A stretch of 64,000 nt of DNA from Deltaproteobacteria bacterium (GTDB lineage Bacteria; Myxococcota_A; Polyangia; Polyangiales; Houyiibacteriaceae), in assembly GCA_017644045.1 (NCBI GenBank), contig JAEPMI010000005.1:558001-622000 (forward strand), in the 5' to 3' direction. This document shows positions 27,741-37,189 of this stretch, piece after piece. Both the position numbers and the translations under genes were made by a program. The notes below the pieces were generated by a model, which was not told the origin of the DNA, ran no database searches, and saw only the letters and a list, made by a program, of their open reading frames with translations. Position 1 is the stretch's first letter. Each line of letters opens with the position of its first letter.

Positions 27741-27881
27741 GCGCGCACTCTAGCGTGCCCGTGGATCCAAGGCTTTGGCGTTGCGTTCTGCCCCGTTCTG
27801 CGGGGCTCTCGTAACTCCAGTTCCGACCGCTTCGTCCGACTCGCGAACCCCGACTCACCGGGGCAACCGAGGAGATTTCAG

Positions 27882-28064
27882 ATGCGTTCGATCATCAGCC
27901 TGTGTTTCGCCGCCACGCTCACCTTCGCCGCCGCCTGCGAGGACGAGAGCCCCGTCGAAGAGGCCGCCGAAGAGGTCGGCCTGAGCGACGAGAGCCCCGT
28001 CGAGGAGGCGGGCGAGGAGATCGAGGAAGCCGCCGAGGAAGTCGGCGAAGCCGCCGAGGAGTGA
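27882..28064 (+). CDS. Tiny acidic lipoprotein with internal repeats
   Basis: A 60-residue protein: signal and lipobox TFAAACEDES, then a nearly pure Glu/Ala/Val region built of repeats (ESPVEEAAEEVG, ESPVEEAGEEIE, EAAEEVGEAAEE). GAGGAG at 27869-27874 gives a good ribosome-binding site ahead of the ATG at 27882. After lipid attachment the mature peptide is about 41 residues, disordered or helical. Function unknown. It is convergent with the UbiB-family gene with three bases between stops. Confidence 0.6.
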   Translation: MRSIISLCFAATLTFAAACEDESPVEEAAEEVGLSDESPVEEAGEEIEEAAEEVGEAAEE

Positions 28065-28067
28065 GCC

Positions 28068-29525
28068 TCAAGCGAGGAACGCGGCCATCCACTTGGGCGC
28101 GTGGCTCGACGTGTCGGGACGGTGGTGCAGGAAGAGCCCGCCCAACGTCCCGAACACGCGCGCCAGCAGGACGAAGTCCGCGGGGATCTGCTCGACGGGG
28201 TCGTCCTCGGTCGCACCGAGCAGCTCTTCGATCTGCTCGACGATCAGGTTCGGGTCGGTCCAGTCGCCGCCCTCCATCGCGGAGCGGAGATCCCCGAGCA
28301 GTGCGTCGGCGAAGAGCCGGAGGCTCGCCGGGTCGCCGCTCTTCGTGCGGAAGCCGAGCGCTTCGAGCTCGCGGGCGGCGGTCTCGTCGTCGTTCACGAA
28401 GAGCGCGCGCATCAGCCGCTTGTAGGCGTCGCGCCGCTCGTCGCTCAGCTCCTGCGCGCAGCCGAAGTCGAGCAGCACCAGGGTCCCGTCGTCGTCGACG
28501 AGGATGTTCCCCGGGTGCGGGTCGGCCTGGAAGAGACCGGCCCCCAGCACCTGCTGGAGGTAGCCGTCGAGCAGACGGCAGAGCGTGCGGTCGCGGAGCA
28601 TGCGTGCTTCTTCGCGCGCCTCGTCGGTCGCGTCTTCGTCCTCGAGGATCGCGCGCCACTCGTCGAGGCGAGTCGTGATCTTGATGCCGGGCTCGAAGGT
28701 GCTGGTCAGCACGCGCGGACCGCAGAGCTCGTCGACCGGCTTCGGGGCGCGGATGCCGTCGACGCCACCGAGGAAGTCGTGCACGCGCTCCATCCGGTCG
28801 CGCTCGCGACCGTAGTCGAGCTCTTCGCGAATCGTCGCCTCGAGCTGGTCCGCGATCGTGTCGAGGTCCATCGGCGGCAGCGAGGGAGCCATCGCTTCCA
28901 GGAAGGGTCGCAGCAACGCGAGATCGGTCTCGATGAGCTCCTCGATGCCCGGGCGGCGAACCTTCACGGCGACCTCCCGACCGTCGTGCGTGGTCGCGCG
29001 GTGCACCTGACCGATGGAGGCGGCCGCGATGGGCTCCTCCTCGAACTCGGCGAAGCGCGCGTCGACCGAGGCGCCGAGGTCCTCGGCGATGAGCGCCAGG
29101 ACCGCGTCGCTGTCGACCGGCGGCGCGGAGTCCTGCAGCCGAGTGGTCTCGTCGATCCACGCCTTCGGCAGGAGGTCGGGGCGCGCGGAAGCGATCTGGC
29201 CGACCTTGATGAAGCCGCCGCCGAGCTTCTCGGCGAGCTTCACGAAGCGCTTGGCGTTCCTCGCGTGGGTCTTCTGCATCGAGCGAATGGCGCCGGCCTC
29301 GGTGAGGAAGGCGGCCTTGGTGCTCTGCAGTCGGTAGGACGCAGCGATGGTCGCGAGGGTCCGCCCGGCCCGCGCGAGCCGGGCGGTCTGCTTGGCGGAG
29401 TCGCCGGCGGCGGACCAGCGCTGGCGGACATCCCAGGCGATGCTCTCGACCGCGTCGAGGAGGGCGTCGGCCACTCGAAGCCAGGCGCGGGCCACCTGGG
29501 CCGCTTGAACGTGTGCATCGCTCAT
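28068..29525 (-). CDS. ABC1/UbiB-family kinase-like protein
   Basis: A 485-residue atypical kinase-fold protein. Motifs: the KxGQ signature as FIKVGQIASARPDLLP, the nucleotide-loop AAASIGQVHRATTHDGREVAVKV, the catalytic-loop equivalent QADPHPGNILVD and the metal motif LLDFGCAQ. UbiB/Coq8 members support ubiquinone assembly with ATPase rather than protein-kinase activity; others act in membrane lipid homeostasis. The ATG at 29525 has AGGAGGAG upstream. A short Coq4-like gene lies elsewhere in the window (57478), so a quinone role is suggested but unproven. Confidence 0.93.
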   Translation of the reverse strand: MSDAHVQAAQVARAWLRVADALLDAVESIAWDVRQRWSAAGDSAKQTARLARAGRTLATIAASYRLQSTKAAFLTEAGAIRSMQKTHARNAKRFVKLAEKLGGGFIKVGQIASARPDLLPKAWIDETTRLQDSAPPVDSDAVLALIAEDLGASVDARFAEFEEEPIAAASIGQVHRATTHDGREVAVKVRRPGIEELIETDLALLRPFLEAMAPSLPPMDLDTIADQLEATIREELDYGRERDRMERVHDFLGGVDGIRAPKPVDELCGPRVLTSTFEPGIKITTRLDEWRAILEDEDATDEAREEARMLRDRTLCRLLDGYLQQVLGAGLFQADPHPGNILVDDDGTLVLLDFGCAQELSDERRDAYKRLMRALFVNDDETAARELEALGFRTKSGDPASLRLFADALLGDLRSAMEGGDWTDPNLIVEQIEELLGATEDDPVEQIPADFVLLARVFGTLGGLFLHHRPDTSSHAPKWMAAFLA

Positions 29526-29560
29526 GTCTCCTCCTTCTGCGCCCGTGGGGCGCGCGACCA

Positions 29561-29573
29561 TTTGTATCACAAA
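29561..29573. promoter_or_regulatory. Operator-like dyad upstream of the UbiB-family gene
   Basis: TTTGTATCACAAA is a 13-base dyad (5-base arms) 36 bases upstream of the start codon. A related site (TTTGTGTCACACG, 10 of 13 identical) lies at 29677-29689 in the same AT-rich gap, so two copies of one operator may flank this gap. Confidence 0.4.
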
Positions 29574-29681
29574 GAGTCACGACGTCAACTGGTGTGCTCG
29601 TGGTGCGAGGGTTTTCATTTTCCGTCGGGAAGTCCCGGCAAGACAAGGGTGTGCGAGAGGGGTGTCCCCCTCGGTATTTGT

Positions 29682-29708
29682 GTCACACGTGTGGTGGGAG
29701 TGTGTGAC
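29682..29708 (-). terminator. Stem-loop 3' of the SNF2-family gene
   Basis: GTCACAC and GTGTGAC arms separated by 13 bases, which also include the palindrome CACACGTGTG at 29684-29693, lie five bases beyond the stop codon of the ATPase gene. No U-tract; it may serve as terminator or, with the operator-like copy it overlaps, as a binding site. The gap 29526-29712 holds no gene. Confidence 0.4.
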
Positions 29709-29712
29709 GTTC

Positions 29713-32700
29713 TTAGGTGCTGATGAGGGCTCGGAGGGCCTCGGTGTCGAGGCGGGCGGCGAGCTCTCCGCCGCCGAGGAGGGCCTCGGCGAGCTCTCGC
29801 TTCTCTCGGTGGAGAGCGAGCACCTTCTCTTCGATGGTGTCCTGGGCGACGAGGCGCACCACGGTGACCGGCTTGTCCTGACCGATGCGGTGCGCTCGGT
29901 CGCTGGCCTGGTCCTCGACCGCCGGGTTCCACCACGGGTCGAGGTGCACGACGTAGTCGGCGGCCGTGAGGTTGAGGCCGGTGCCACCGGCCTTGAGGGA
30001 GATCAGGAAGAGGGGCGCGTTGCCCTCCTGCCACTGGCGCACGAGCGCGCCGCGACGCTTCGCGGGGGTGCTGCCGTCCAGGTAGAGGCTCTCGACGCCG
30101 CGCAGATCGAGGGCGCGCCGGACCAACGCCAGGTGCGTGGTGAACTGGCTGAAGACGAGCGCTCGGTGACCGCCCTCGCGCAGATCGCTGGCGAGCTCCA
30201 TGAACGCGTCGAGCTTCGCGGAGCTGCCCTCCCAGCGCTCGGTGACGAGGCGCGGGTGACAGGCCAAGCGCCGCAGCCGCGTGATCGCGGCGAGCAGAGC
30301 GAAGCGATTGCCGCCCTCCCCCGCCGCGTCGGCTGCCGCATCGGCGACGAGCGCCTCGACGGCCTCGGTGCGCATCGCGTCGTAGAGGCTGCGCTCCGCT
30401 TCGCCGAGCTCGACCGGCAGCACGACCTCGGTGCGCGGTGGCAGCTCCTTGGCCACCTGGGCCTTGCTCCGGCGCAGGAGGAAGGGGCGCAACCGCGCCG
30501 CGAGCTTCTCGCGCACCTCCTGGTCGCCGTCCCGCTCGATCGGCAGCGCGAAGTGCTCCCGAAAGTGGGTCCACGGCCCGAGCAGACCGGGGCTGATCAC
30601 GCGGAAGAGGCTCCAGAGCTCACCGAGGTGGTTCTCGAGCGGCGTACCGGTGAGCGCCAGTCGCCACTTCGCCTGGAGCTGTCGCGCGGCCTTCGCTCGC
30701 TGAGTGCGCGCGTTCTTGATCGCCTGCGCCTCGTCGAGCACCAGCGTGCCGAAGACCGGCTCCGAGAGCGCCTCGCCGTCGCGCGCGAGCACGTCGTAGC
30801 TGGTGAGGAGCACGACCCCCGGCCCGATGTCTTCGAGCATCGAGGCACGCTTCGGCCCGTGATAGAGGCGCACGTCGAGCGAGGGCGCGAAGCGACCGGC
30901 TTCGTCCGCCCAGTTCTCCATGACCGAGGTCGGCGCCACGACCAGCGCGGGGCCTTCGTCCTTGCGGCGCAGGAGCATGGCCAGCGCCTGCACCGTCTTG
31001 CCGAGGCCCATCTCGTCGGCGAGGCATGCACCCGCGCCCCACGACCCGAGCCGCGCCATCCACTGGAAACCGGCGAGCTGATAATCGCGGAGCTCGGCCT
31101 CGAGATCGTCCGGCTTCTCCGGCGCCAGGCTCGACGCCTCGCGCATCCGGTCGAGGACCTGTCGCCACTCGTCGTCCGCCTCGATCTCTCCGAGGTCGTC
31201 GACCAGCTCGTCCACCACCTCGGCCTGCGCGATGCCGACCGAGACGACGTCCTTGTTCTTGCCCTGAACCAGGAGCGCGTCCGACGTCTTCTCGAGTCGA
31301 TCGCGGAGGCTCTTCTCGATCCGAGCGAAGCGCGTCGCGGTCACCTGCACGAAGCGTCGACCGGCGCGCACGGCCTCGAGGAGCTGCGCGAGCGGCACCT
31401 CCTTGCCGTCGACGTCCACGCCGCCGCCCAGATCGAAGAGATCGCCCGCGCGCCGAACCTGCACCTTGAGAACGCCGGTGCTGCCGAGGCGCCAGCCGCG
31501 CTTGCCCTCCGGCCACTCGAGCACCACATCCTCGCGCTCGCCGAGCGACCAGACCACCTCGAGCGCGCGGTCGAGATCGCCGATGTGGTGGCGCGTGCGT
31601 GCCCCGAGTCCGAGCTCGTCGGCGAGCTTCCGCGCCGCCTGGGTCTCCGCGCTCAGGTCCCGCTGCGCGTGGACCCGGCTCTCGCCCTCGGCGGAGAAGA
31701 CCGTCTGCGGTCCTTCGCCGGCGAGCCAGAAGGGACCACCCTCCATCGGACGGGTGCCCATCGCCATCTCGAGGCCGAGCTCGTCCGGCGAGAGCCGAAC
31801 CACGAGCCGCCGGTCCGGGTCACGCGCCTCTCCGCGAAGCGCCGAAGGCACGACCAGGCCTGCATCGGGCTGCACCCGCGCCAGGCTGGTGAGCAAGCGC
31901 CCCTCGACCGCGGGCGGAACGATCGCGCGATGCTCGGCGACCGCGTGGGCCATCTCGCGCACCCGCTCGCTGAGCTCCGCCACGTGCACTCGGCCGCTCT
32001 CCTCGTCGAGCGTCGCGAGCCACTGACTGTCACCGAAGTCGTCGACCTCGATCTCGTCGAGGCGCACCACGAGGCGATAGCCGCCCTCGGCCGGCTCGAG
32101 CGCGAAGAGCGGAGTCGCCCGCATCACCTCGAGCCGCGACGCGGTCCGCCCCAGCGTGACCACCGGGTGGCCGACCAGCGCCTGCAGCACGTGGGCGTGT
32201 CGCCACTCCTGCCGCGGGTCGTCACCGAACTCCTCGGCCCGGCTCAGCCGCTCGAGGGCGATGCGGTCGCGCTCGCTGGCGGCGTCGTGCTCCACGAGCT
32301 GTCGGGCCGCCGTCTCCTGCCCCTTGGACCAGCCGCGCTTCGTCCGCTTCTGCAGCGTGCAGACCACCCGGACGCCGCGGCTCCCGTGCGAGGACACCCG
32401 GTAGCCGACCCGCTGGGTGACGGTCTCGGTGTCGACCACCGTCTGCGCCACGCGCTCGATGCGATCGACGAGTCGCTCCCAGCTCGGACGACCGAGCGCC
32501 AGGAGCAGCGCCGGCCGCAGCGGGCTCTTCGGATCGTGGACCGCGTCCATCGCCCACTCGAGCACCACGCGATGCTCGTGGTCGGCGTGCTCCCGATCGA
32601 GGCGAAGCGGCAGCTCCTCGTAGCCGGTGAAGGGGAGCGTGAGCTCCACCGAGCCCTTCCGGCCCGCGAGCACCGCGCGCGCGCCGGGCGGGTCCTGCAG

Positions 32701-33450
32701 GATCGTGAGCTCGGCCCGCGCCAGGGGCGCCGGTCGGTCGGAGCGAGCGTCGAGTCGCGAGAGCGCGTCCTCGAGCCGGATCGAGAGCACCCGGAGCGAG
32801 TGCTCCTTCGGTCGCGTCGCCCAGATCCGCGCGCGGTGCGCGTCGAGCTTCTTCCGCCGAATCGCCCAGCGCAGGTACGCGATGACCGCGGCCTCCGGGC
32901 TGGGTCCGCCATACACGCCACGGGCGCGCAGGAGCTCGGCGACCGTCGACTCGGTGCGATCGATCGACCACGTCATGCCCGGGTCGACCAGCGCGAAGGC
33001 GTTGATGGCGGGGTCCTGCAGGCGCTCGGCGACGCCTTCGTCGTGCGCCCACTTCTCGATGCCCTTCACGGTCCGCGGCGCGTTGTCCGAGCGGCCGCCG
33101 GCGATCGAGTCGTGGTGCGCGACGATGTTCCAGCGCCACGGCGGGTCGTTCGGCTTGGCGACGAAATCGCGGATCGCCTCCATCACGAGCTCGCGGCGCG
33201 AGGGGCTCAGCTGCCGCTCGATGAAGCGGTTCACGCCGCCGTGCTGCAGGAAGGTCCCGAGCGTCACGACGGAGACCTGCCGCGCGATCTCGCCGAGCAG
33301 ATCGGCGACCGCTGGGGCCGGAACGCGGGCCACGACGTCGTCGATGGCACGGCCATCGAGTCCGGCCTTCGCGACCTCGTTCTTCAGCTGGGAGAGCACC
33401 GACCGGAGGGGTAGCAGGCTGGCGCCGAAACGCGAGGAGGCCCCACCCAC
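29713..33450 (-). CDS. SNF2-family DNA-dependent ATPase
   Basis: A 1245-residue protein. The C-terminal third is a SNF2/RapA-type helicase motor: motif I ACLADEMGLGKTVQ (about 810), motif II LVLDEAQAIKNA, motif III ALTGTPLENHLGELWSLF, motif V SLKAGGTGLNLTAADYV and motif VI DRAHRIGQDKPV. The first 780 residues are a long unclassified N-terminal region. Such enzymes remodel protein-DNA complexes or recycle RNA polymerase and can also act in phage defence; no defence partner gene adjoins. The start is a GTG at 33450; a start at a later Val (about residue 18) is possible. It lies 16 bases below the LOG gene on the same strand. Confidence 0.93.
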   Translation of the reverse strand: MGGASSRFGASLLPLRSVLSQLKNEVAKAGLDGRAIDDVVARVPAPAVADLLGEIARQVSVVTLGTFLQHGGVNRFIERQLSPSRRELVMEAIRDFVAKPNDPPWRWNIVAHHDSIAGGRSDNAPRTVKGIEKWAHDEGVAERLQDPAINAFALVDPGMTWSIDRTESTVAELLRARGVYGGPSPEAAVIAYLRWAIRRKKLDAHRARIWATRPKEHSLRVLSIRLEDALSRLDARSDRPAPLARAELTILQDPPGARAVLAGRKGSVELTLPFTGYEELPLRLDREHADHEHRVVLEWAMDAVHDPKSPLRPALLLALGRPSWERLVDRIERVAQTVVDTETVTQRVGYRVSSHGSRGVRVVCTLQKRTKRGWSKGQETAARQLVEHDAASERDRIALERLSRAEEFGDDPRQEWRHAHVLQALVGHPVVTLGRTASRLEVMRATPLFALEPAEGGYRLVVRLDEIEVDDFGDSQWLATLDEESGRVHVAELSERVREMAHAVAEHRAIVPPAVEGRLLTSLARVQPDAGLVVPSALRGEARDPDRRLVVRLSPDELGLEMAMGTRPMEGGPFWLAGEGPQTVFSAEGESRVHAQRDLSAETQAARKLADELGLGARTRHHIGDLDRALEVVWSLGEREDVVLEWPEGKRGWRLGSTGVLKVQVRRAGDLFDLGGGVDVDGKEVPLAQLLEAVRAGRRFVQVTATRFARIEKSLRDRLEKTSDALLVQGKNKDVVSVGIAQAEVVDELVDDLGEIEADDEWRQVLDRMREASSLAPEKPDDLEAELRDYQLAGFQWMARLGSWGAGACLADEMGLGKTVQALAMLLRRKDEGPALVVAPTSVMENWADEAGRFAPSLDVRLYHGPKRASMLEDIGPGVVLLTSYDVLARDGEALSEPVFGTLVLDEAQAIKNARTQRAKAARQLQAKWRLALTGTPLENHLGELWSLFRVISPGLLGPWTHFREHFALPIERDGDQEVREKLAARLRPFLLRRSKAQVAKELPPRTEVVLPVELGEAERSLYDAMRTEAVEALVADAAADAAGEGGNRFALLAAITRLRRLACHPRLVTERWEGSSAKLDAFMELASDLREGGHRALVFSQFTTHLALVRRALDLRGVESLYLDGSTPAKRRGALVRQWQEGNAPLFLISLKAGGTGLNLTAADYVVHLDPWWNPAVEDQASDRAHRIGQDKPVTVVRLVAQDTIEEKVLALHREKRELAEALLGGGELAARLDTEALRALIST

Positions 33451-33466
33451 ATCGGGCGAAAGCGGC

Positions 33467-34048
33467 TCAAGTCTCGGTCGCGTCGAGCCAACGTCGTCGC
33501 GGCGCGGGCTCGAAGGAGGCGAAACGGTCGAGCAGGCGACCGGCGTCGTCGCCGACCATGAGCAGATCCCGACTGAGCTGGGTCACGAAGCCCTGGTCCA
33601 CTGCGCGGTCGAGGAACGAGAGCAAGGGGCTCCAGTAGCCGGCCACGTCGAGCACCCCACAAGGCTTGGCGTGAATGCCGAGCTGCGCCCACGTGAGGAC
33701 CTCGAAGAGCTCCTCGAGGGTGCCGAGGCCGCCGGGGAGCGCGAGGAACGCGTCCGCCCGCTGGGCCATGATGGCCTTCCGCTCGTGCATCGAGTCGACC
33801 ACGACGAGCTCCGTGAGACCCTGGTGCGCGAGCTCGCGGGAGCGGAGCGACTCGGGGATCACACCGACGACGCGGCCGCCGGCGGCGAGGGCCGCGTCCG
33901 CGACCGCCCCCATGGAGCCGACGCGGGCGCCACCGTAGACCAGGCCGAGGCCGCGTTCGGCCAACGTGGTGCCCAGGGCTCGGGCGGCTTCGAGGTAGAC
34001 GGGGTCGGCTCCGGGGGCAGAGCCGCAGTAGACGCAAACGGCGCGCAT
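33467..34048 (-). CDS. LOG-family protein (cytokinin-type nucleotide phosphoribohydrolase)
   Basis: A 193-residue Rossmann-like protein of the lysine decarboxylase-like LOG family: [18 protein letters not shown] at the start, [11 protein letters not shown], and the signature [16 protein letters not shown]. Family members hydrolyse N6-substituted or plain adenosine 5'-monophosphate to the free base and ribose 5-phosphate. Start at 34048, seven codons inside a longer frame, because the family N-terminus begins there. The pilus-lipoprotein operon ends 25 bases upstream on the same strand, so it may be read through from it. Confidence 0.9.
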   Translation of the reverse strand: MRAVCVYCGSAPGADPVYLEAARALGTTLAERGLGLVYGGARVGSMGAVADAALAAGGRVVGVIPESLRSRELAHQGLTELVVVDSMHERKAIMAQRADAFLALPGGLGTLEELFEVLTWAQLGIHAKPCGVLDVAGYWSPLLSFLDRAVDQGFVTQLSRDLLMVGDDAGRLLDRFASFEPAPRRRWLDATET

Positions 34049-34073
34049 CGATCGGAGGTGTAGCGGCATTCGC

Positions 34074-35087
34074 TCAGGGGGTCGAGCAGCAGCGGAAGCC
34101 GGTCGAGTAGTCCCAGTGCCCGATCGAGTGGGCCGTGGTCCGGTAGAGGCAGCCTTCGCCGTTCACGCGGGTGTCGGCGTAGAAGCCACCGCGGAAGGTG
34201 CCCTCGGGATCGGAGGTCCACTCGTGGAGGTTGCCCATCATGTCGAAGGCGCCCTCGGGGGTCACGCAGTCGGGGTGGGCGCCCGTGAGCGCCACGCTCT
34301 CCGGGAGCTGGTTGATGCAGGCGTCGCCGAGCCGCGACCAGATCCAGTCCTCGGTGGTGCCGAAGCGCTCGACCGCCGGATGTACCGCGCGGGCGTCGTT
34401 GCATCGGCCGTCGACCCGCGTGTCGCCGTAGGGATAGACGCGGTCGGTCGCGCCCCGACACGCGCTGAGCCACTCGGTGTTGGTGCAGAGGCGCTTGCCG
34501 GCCTCGGCGCAGGCCGCTGCCGCCTGGGTGCCGCTGATGTAGCCCTGGGGCACCGCGCCTTCGGCGCTGATGGCCGCCACGCGGACGCCGTCGGGCGGAT
34601 GGAAGGGCGACCAGGAACCGATCGGGCCACCGTCGTCGACCAGCACGAGCGACCCCTCGTAGCGGTCGATGCAGAAGGCGCCGACGCGCACCATGCCGTT
34701 CGGACACCCACCGGTGCCGGGGCCTTCGGTGAGGCCGTCGTTCGGCGTCGGCATGGCGTCCGGGTCGCACGAGCCGCCCTCGCCCGACGTGCAGCACTGG
34801 ATGGCCGCCGGTCCCGGACAGAGGCCCGGCGTCGACACCCCATCGCAGTCGTCGACGTGAATGCAGACCCCCGGCTCGCCAGCGGCCGAGCACGGTCCGA
34901 AACCGCCGTCCATCGAGATCGGTCCGCCGTCGACGAACCCGTCGACCGAGGCATCCTCTCCCATCGAGCCACCGTCGACCCCGCCGTCCGTCATCGACGC
35001 ATCCGTGGGAACCACGAAGGCGTCGCCGTCGACCCCTGGCTCGCCGCAGCCGGCGAGCGCGAGGGCCAACAGGACCGCTCGGGTCAT
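34074..35087 (-). CDS. FGE-sulfatase (SUMF1/EgtB-type) domain lipoprotein
   Basis: A 337-residue lipoprotein: lipobox ALAGCGEPG, Asp/Gly/Ser linker, a short Cys-rich part and an FGE-sulfatase domain from about residue 120 ([77 protein letters not shown]). True formylglycine-generating enzymes use a Cys pair; here many cysteines are present but the specific pair cannot be judged. In many secreted proteins this domain is a non-catalytic C-type-lectin-like fold. It is the last gene of the pilus operon; its ATG overlaps the preceding TGA (ATGA, 35084-35087). Confidence 0.82.
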   Translation of the reverse strand: MTRAVLLALALAGCGEPGVDGDAFVVPTDASMTDGGVDGGSMGEDASVDGFVDGGPISMDGGFGPCSAAGEPGVCIHVDDCDGVSTPGLCPGPAAIQCCTSGEGGSCDPDAMPTPNDGLTEGPGTGGCPNGMVRVGAFCIDRYEGSLVLVDDGGPIGSWSPFHPPDGVRVAAISAEGAVPQGYISGTQAAAACAEAGKRLCTNTEWLSACRGATDRVYPYGDTRVDGRCNDARAVHPAVERFGTTEDWIWSRLGDACINQLPESVALTGAHPDCVTPEGAFDMMGNLHEWTSDPEGTFRGGFYADTRVNGEGCLYRTTAHSIGHWDYSTGFRCCSTP

Positions 35088-37189
35088 TCCGTGGTGGTGC
35101 ACGTGTAGTCGAGCCGCATCTCTTGGAGCACCGGCTCGTCTTCGTGGTCGAGGCTGCTCGCCAACGTGGCCGTCACCTGCAGGTAGCGCAGCGAGGGGCT
35201 GATGCCGGCGCCGTTGAGGAGCGCCCCGACGTCGACGGTCGGCGTCGTCGGGGGCACCGTCACACGCACCGGAGTCGCGCCGCTGAGCCCGGCCTCGGTG
35301 GCGGCCGTCTGGAACGAGAACTCGATGTACGAGTCGCTCGGCGTGGTGGCGGTCCAGTCGAACTCGCCCCAGACCGGGCTCTCGGGCGGGACCGAGCAAC
35401 CATCGGCGGCGTCGTGGACGCGCCAGTAGGAACCGAAGTCCCGCGGACACGGCATCCCCGTCGTCGCCGCGACGATGCACGGGTTCTCCGGCGGGACGAC
35501 GATGCGCACCGGCTTCTCCGCCGCGAGCGACGTGCCGTCGTAGTAGGCGCGGATCCAGAAGTTGAAGACCTGCGGCACCGCGGTGGGCATCACCACGTCG
35601 TTGTGGAAGACGATCTCGAATCGTACGTCGGAACCCGGGACGCACGCGGTGAAGCGGTTGCCGCTCCGGCCGCCACACGCGCCGCCGGGGCTGTAGGTCG
35701 CCGCGGTGACCGACGAGACCAGCTGCCGCTCGTCGAACGCGGTCGCCGGGTTGTCGATGGCTCGCGCCACGATGTCGAGGCGCGTGGCGTTGGCCAGGTC
35801 GTCGATGGCGCTGACGACGGCGCCGTCGAGACCGGTGCCGTTGCTGTTGATGTTGTAGACGAAGGGGTCGCCCGCTCCGTCGACCGCGCCGGTCTGGGTG
35901 GCGACCTCCTCGTAGTCGTCGAGGCACGCGCGGCGGTCGGAGTAGTAGTACCAGTTGGCCGACTCGATGATGATCACCCGGATGCCGGCGGCACGCAGCG
36001 CGGAGATGGTGTTCGCCCACGAAGGCGCCGTGAAGCCCAGACCGGAGTAGGGGAACCGGTTGCCGTTGTGGAAGGGGGCGTCCGTGATCAGGACGATGAC
36101 GGGGATGGCCTCCTCGCGGAAACAGGGGTAGCCCCACGTGCCCGCCGGACAACCGGACCGCGCAGGCGTGTAGCCCCCGAGTCCGTTGCCGGTGGCGACG
36201 GCCCAGAGCGCGGAGCCCTGACTCTCCGGCCAGTCGTAGCCGTTTCCGAGGTTCAGCGCGTTCACCGCAGCCTGGGCCGCGGCCGCGCTGGCGGTGATGT
36301 CCTGTCGATGGACGTAGGGATCGTCGTAGTAGACACCGAAGGGCGAGCGCGGGTAGTCCTCCGCCTGACCCACACCGAACTGGATGTCCGGGATGGTGCA
36401 GTCCATGGCGCCGATGATGCCGCCGGGGCAGCCCGCGATGTAGGTGCCCGACGTGAGGCCACGCTGCAGGTTGTAGAGCTCGCCGCCCATCGAACCGGTG
36501 GTGTCCACGAGGAAGTAGACGTCCACGCTGTTCAGACCGACGCTCAGCTCGCACGGCTCGAGCTCGGCGGGACCGTTGAAGGGAAGCTCGAAGTAGATGC
36601 CATCGCGCCCCGTGGTGCACCCGAAGAAGTCGGGGCTGCCCGGGGTGGTGGGACAGTCGTCGGCGACATCGGCGACGCCATCACCGTCGGTGTCGACGAG
36701 CTCGGGCGTCTCGAAGGGGCTCGGGGGGATCGAGATGCCGCCACCGATCGGGTCGTAGATCACGCCATCGGAGTTGTCGGTGCTCAGGTCTCCATCGTCG
36801 GGTCGATCGGTCGAGACGTTGCAGAGCGGATCACAGAGCGAACAGGCGACCGGACCGGTGATCGCGGCCGAGCTCCGCGCGATCGTGAAGTCCTCGAGAT
36901 CCTCACAGGCGCTCCATGTCCCGCCGCGACAGTATCGGGTGCCCGCGCCGCACATCACGTCGCCGCCCGCCGAGCCGTGCTCGACGTAGCACTCGCGCGG
37001 TGCCTCTCCGTCGCACGGACAGCCAGCCGAGGGAACGAGGCAGCTGTCGGACTCACCGTCGATCGGCAGTCCGTCCTCGCCACCGGGCGCTCCGGGTAGC
37101 CCTTCACCGCAACCCGCGAGCGCCACGGCGAGACAACACAGGCTGAGGAGAATGGAGAGGTTCTTCATGTTCTGGTCCCATCGGGTCAT
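35084..37189 (-). CDS. VWA-domain lipoprotein with TSP3-like repeat
   Basis: A 701-residue lipoprotein (lipobox VALAGCGEG). A Cys-rich N-part is followed by a calcium-binding thrombospondin type 3-like unit (VDTDGDGVADVADDCP), then a von Willebrand A domain with MIDAS DTTGSMGGE and later LITDAP, and a beta-sandwich C-terminal part with several Cys. VWA domains bind ligands or proteins through a metal site. The start at 37189 makes an ATGA overlap with the preceding stop; an ATG at 37168 with a neater signal is possible. Within a pilin/PilY1 operon it is a candidate surface adhesin or pilus partner (inference). Confidence 0.87.
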   Translation of the reverse strand: MTRWDQNMKNLSILLSLCCLAVALAGCGEGLPGAPGGEDGLPIDGESDSCLVPSAGCPCDGEAPRECYVEHGSAGGDVMCGAGTRYCRGGTWSACEDLEDFTIARSSAAITGPVACSLCDPLCNVSTDRPDDGDLSTDNSDGVIYDPIGGGISIPPSPFETPELVDTDGDGVADVADDCPTTPGSPDFFGCTTGRDGIYFELPFNGPAELEPCELSVGLNSVDVYFLVDTTGSMGGELYNLQRGLTSGTYIAGCPGGIIGAMDCTIPDIQFGVGQAEDYPRSPFGVYYDDPYVHRQDITASAAAAQAAVNALNLGNGYDWPESQGSALWAVATGNGLGGYTPARSGCPAGTWGYPCFREEAIPVIVLITDAPFHNGNRFPYSGLGFTAPSWANTISALRAAGIRVIIIESANWYYYSDRRACLDDYEEVATQTGAVDGAGDPFVYNINSNGTGLDGAVVSAIDDLANATRLDIVARAIDNPATAFDERQLVSSVTAATYSPGGACGGRSGNRFTACVPGSDVRFEIVFHNDVVMPTAVPQVFNFWIRAYYDGTSLAAEKPVRIVVPPENPCIVAATTGMPCPRDFGSYWRVHDAADGCSVPPESPVWGEFDWTATTPSDSYIEFSFQTAATEAGLSGATPVRVTVPPTTPTVDVGALLNGAGISPSLRYLQVTATLASSLDHEDEPVLQEMRLDYTCTTTE

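Noticed and set aside
29524-33414. A 1296-codon plus-strand open frame
   Set aside because: Exactly antisense to the SNF2-family gene, whose helicase motifs are complete on the minus strand.
34074-35087. A functional formylglycine-generating enzyme for sulfatases
   Set aside because: The domain is present, but there is no sulfatase gene near it and the catalytic cysteine pair cannot be assigned; many such domains are not catalytic.
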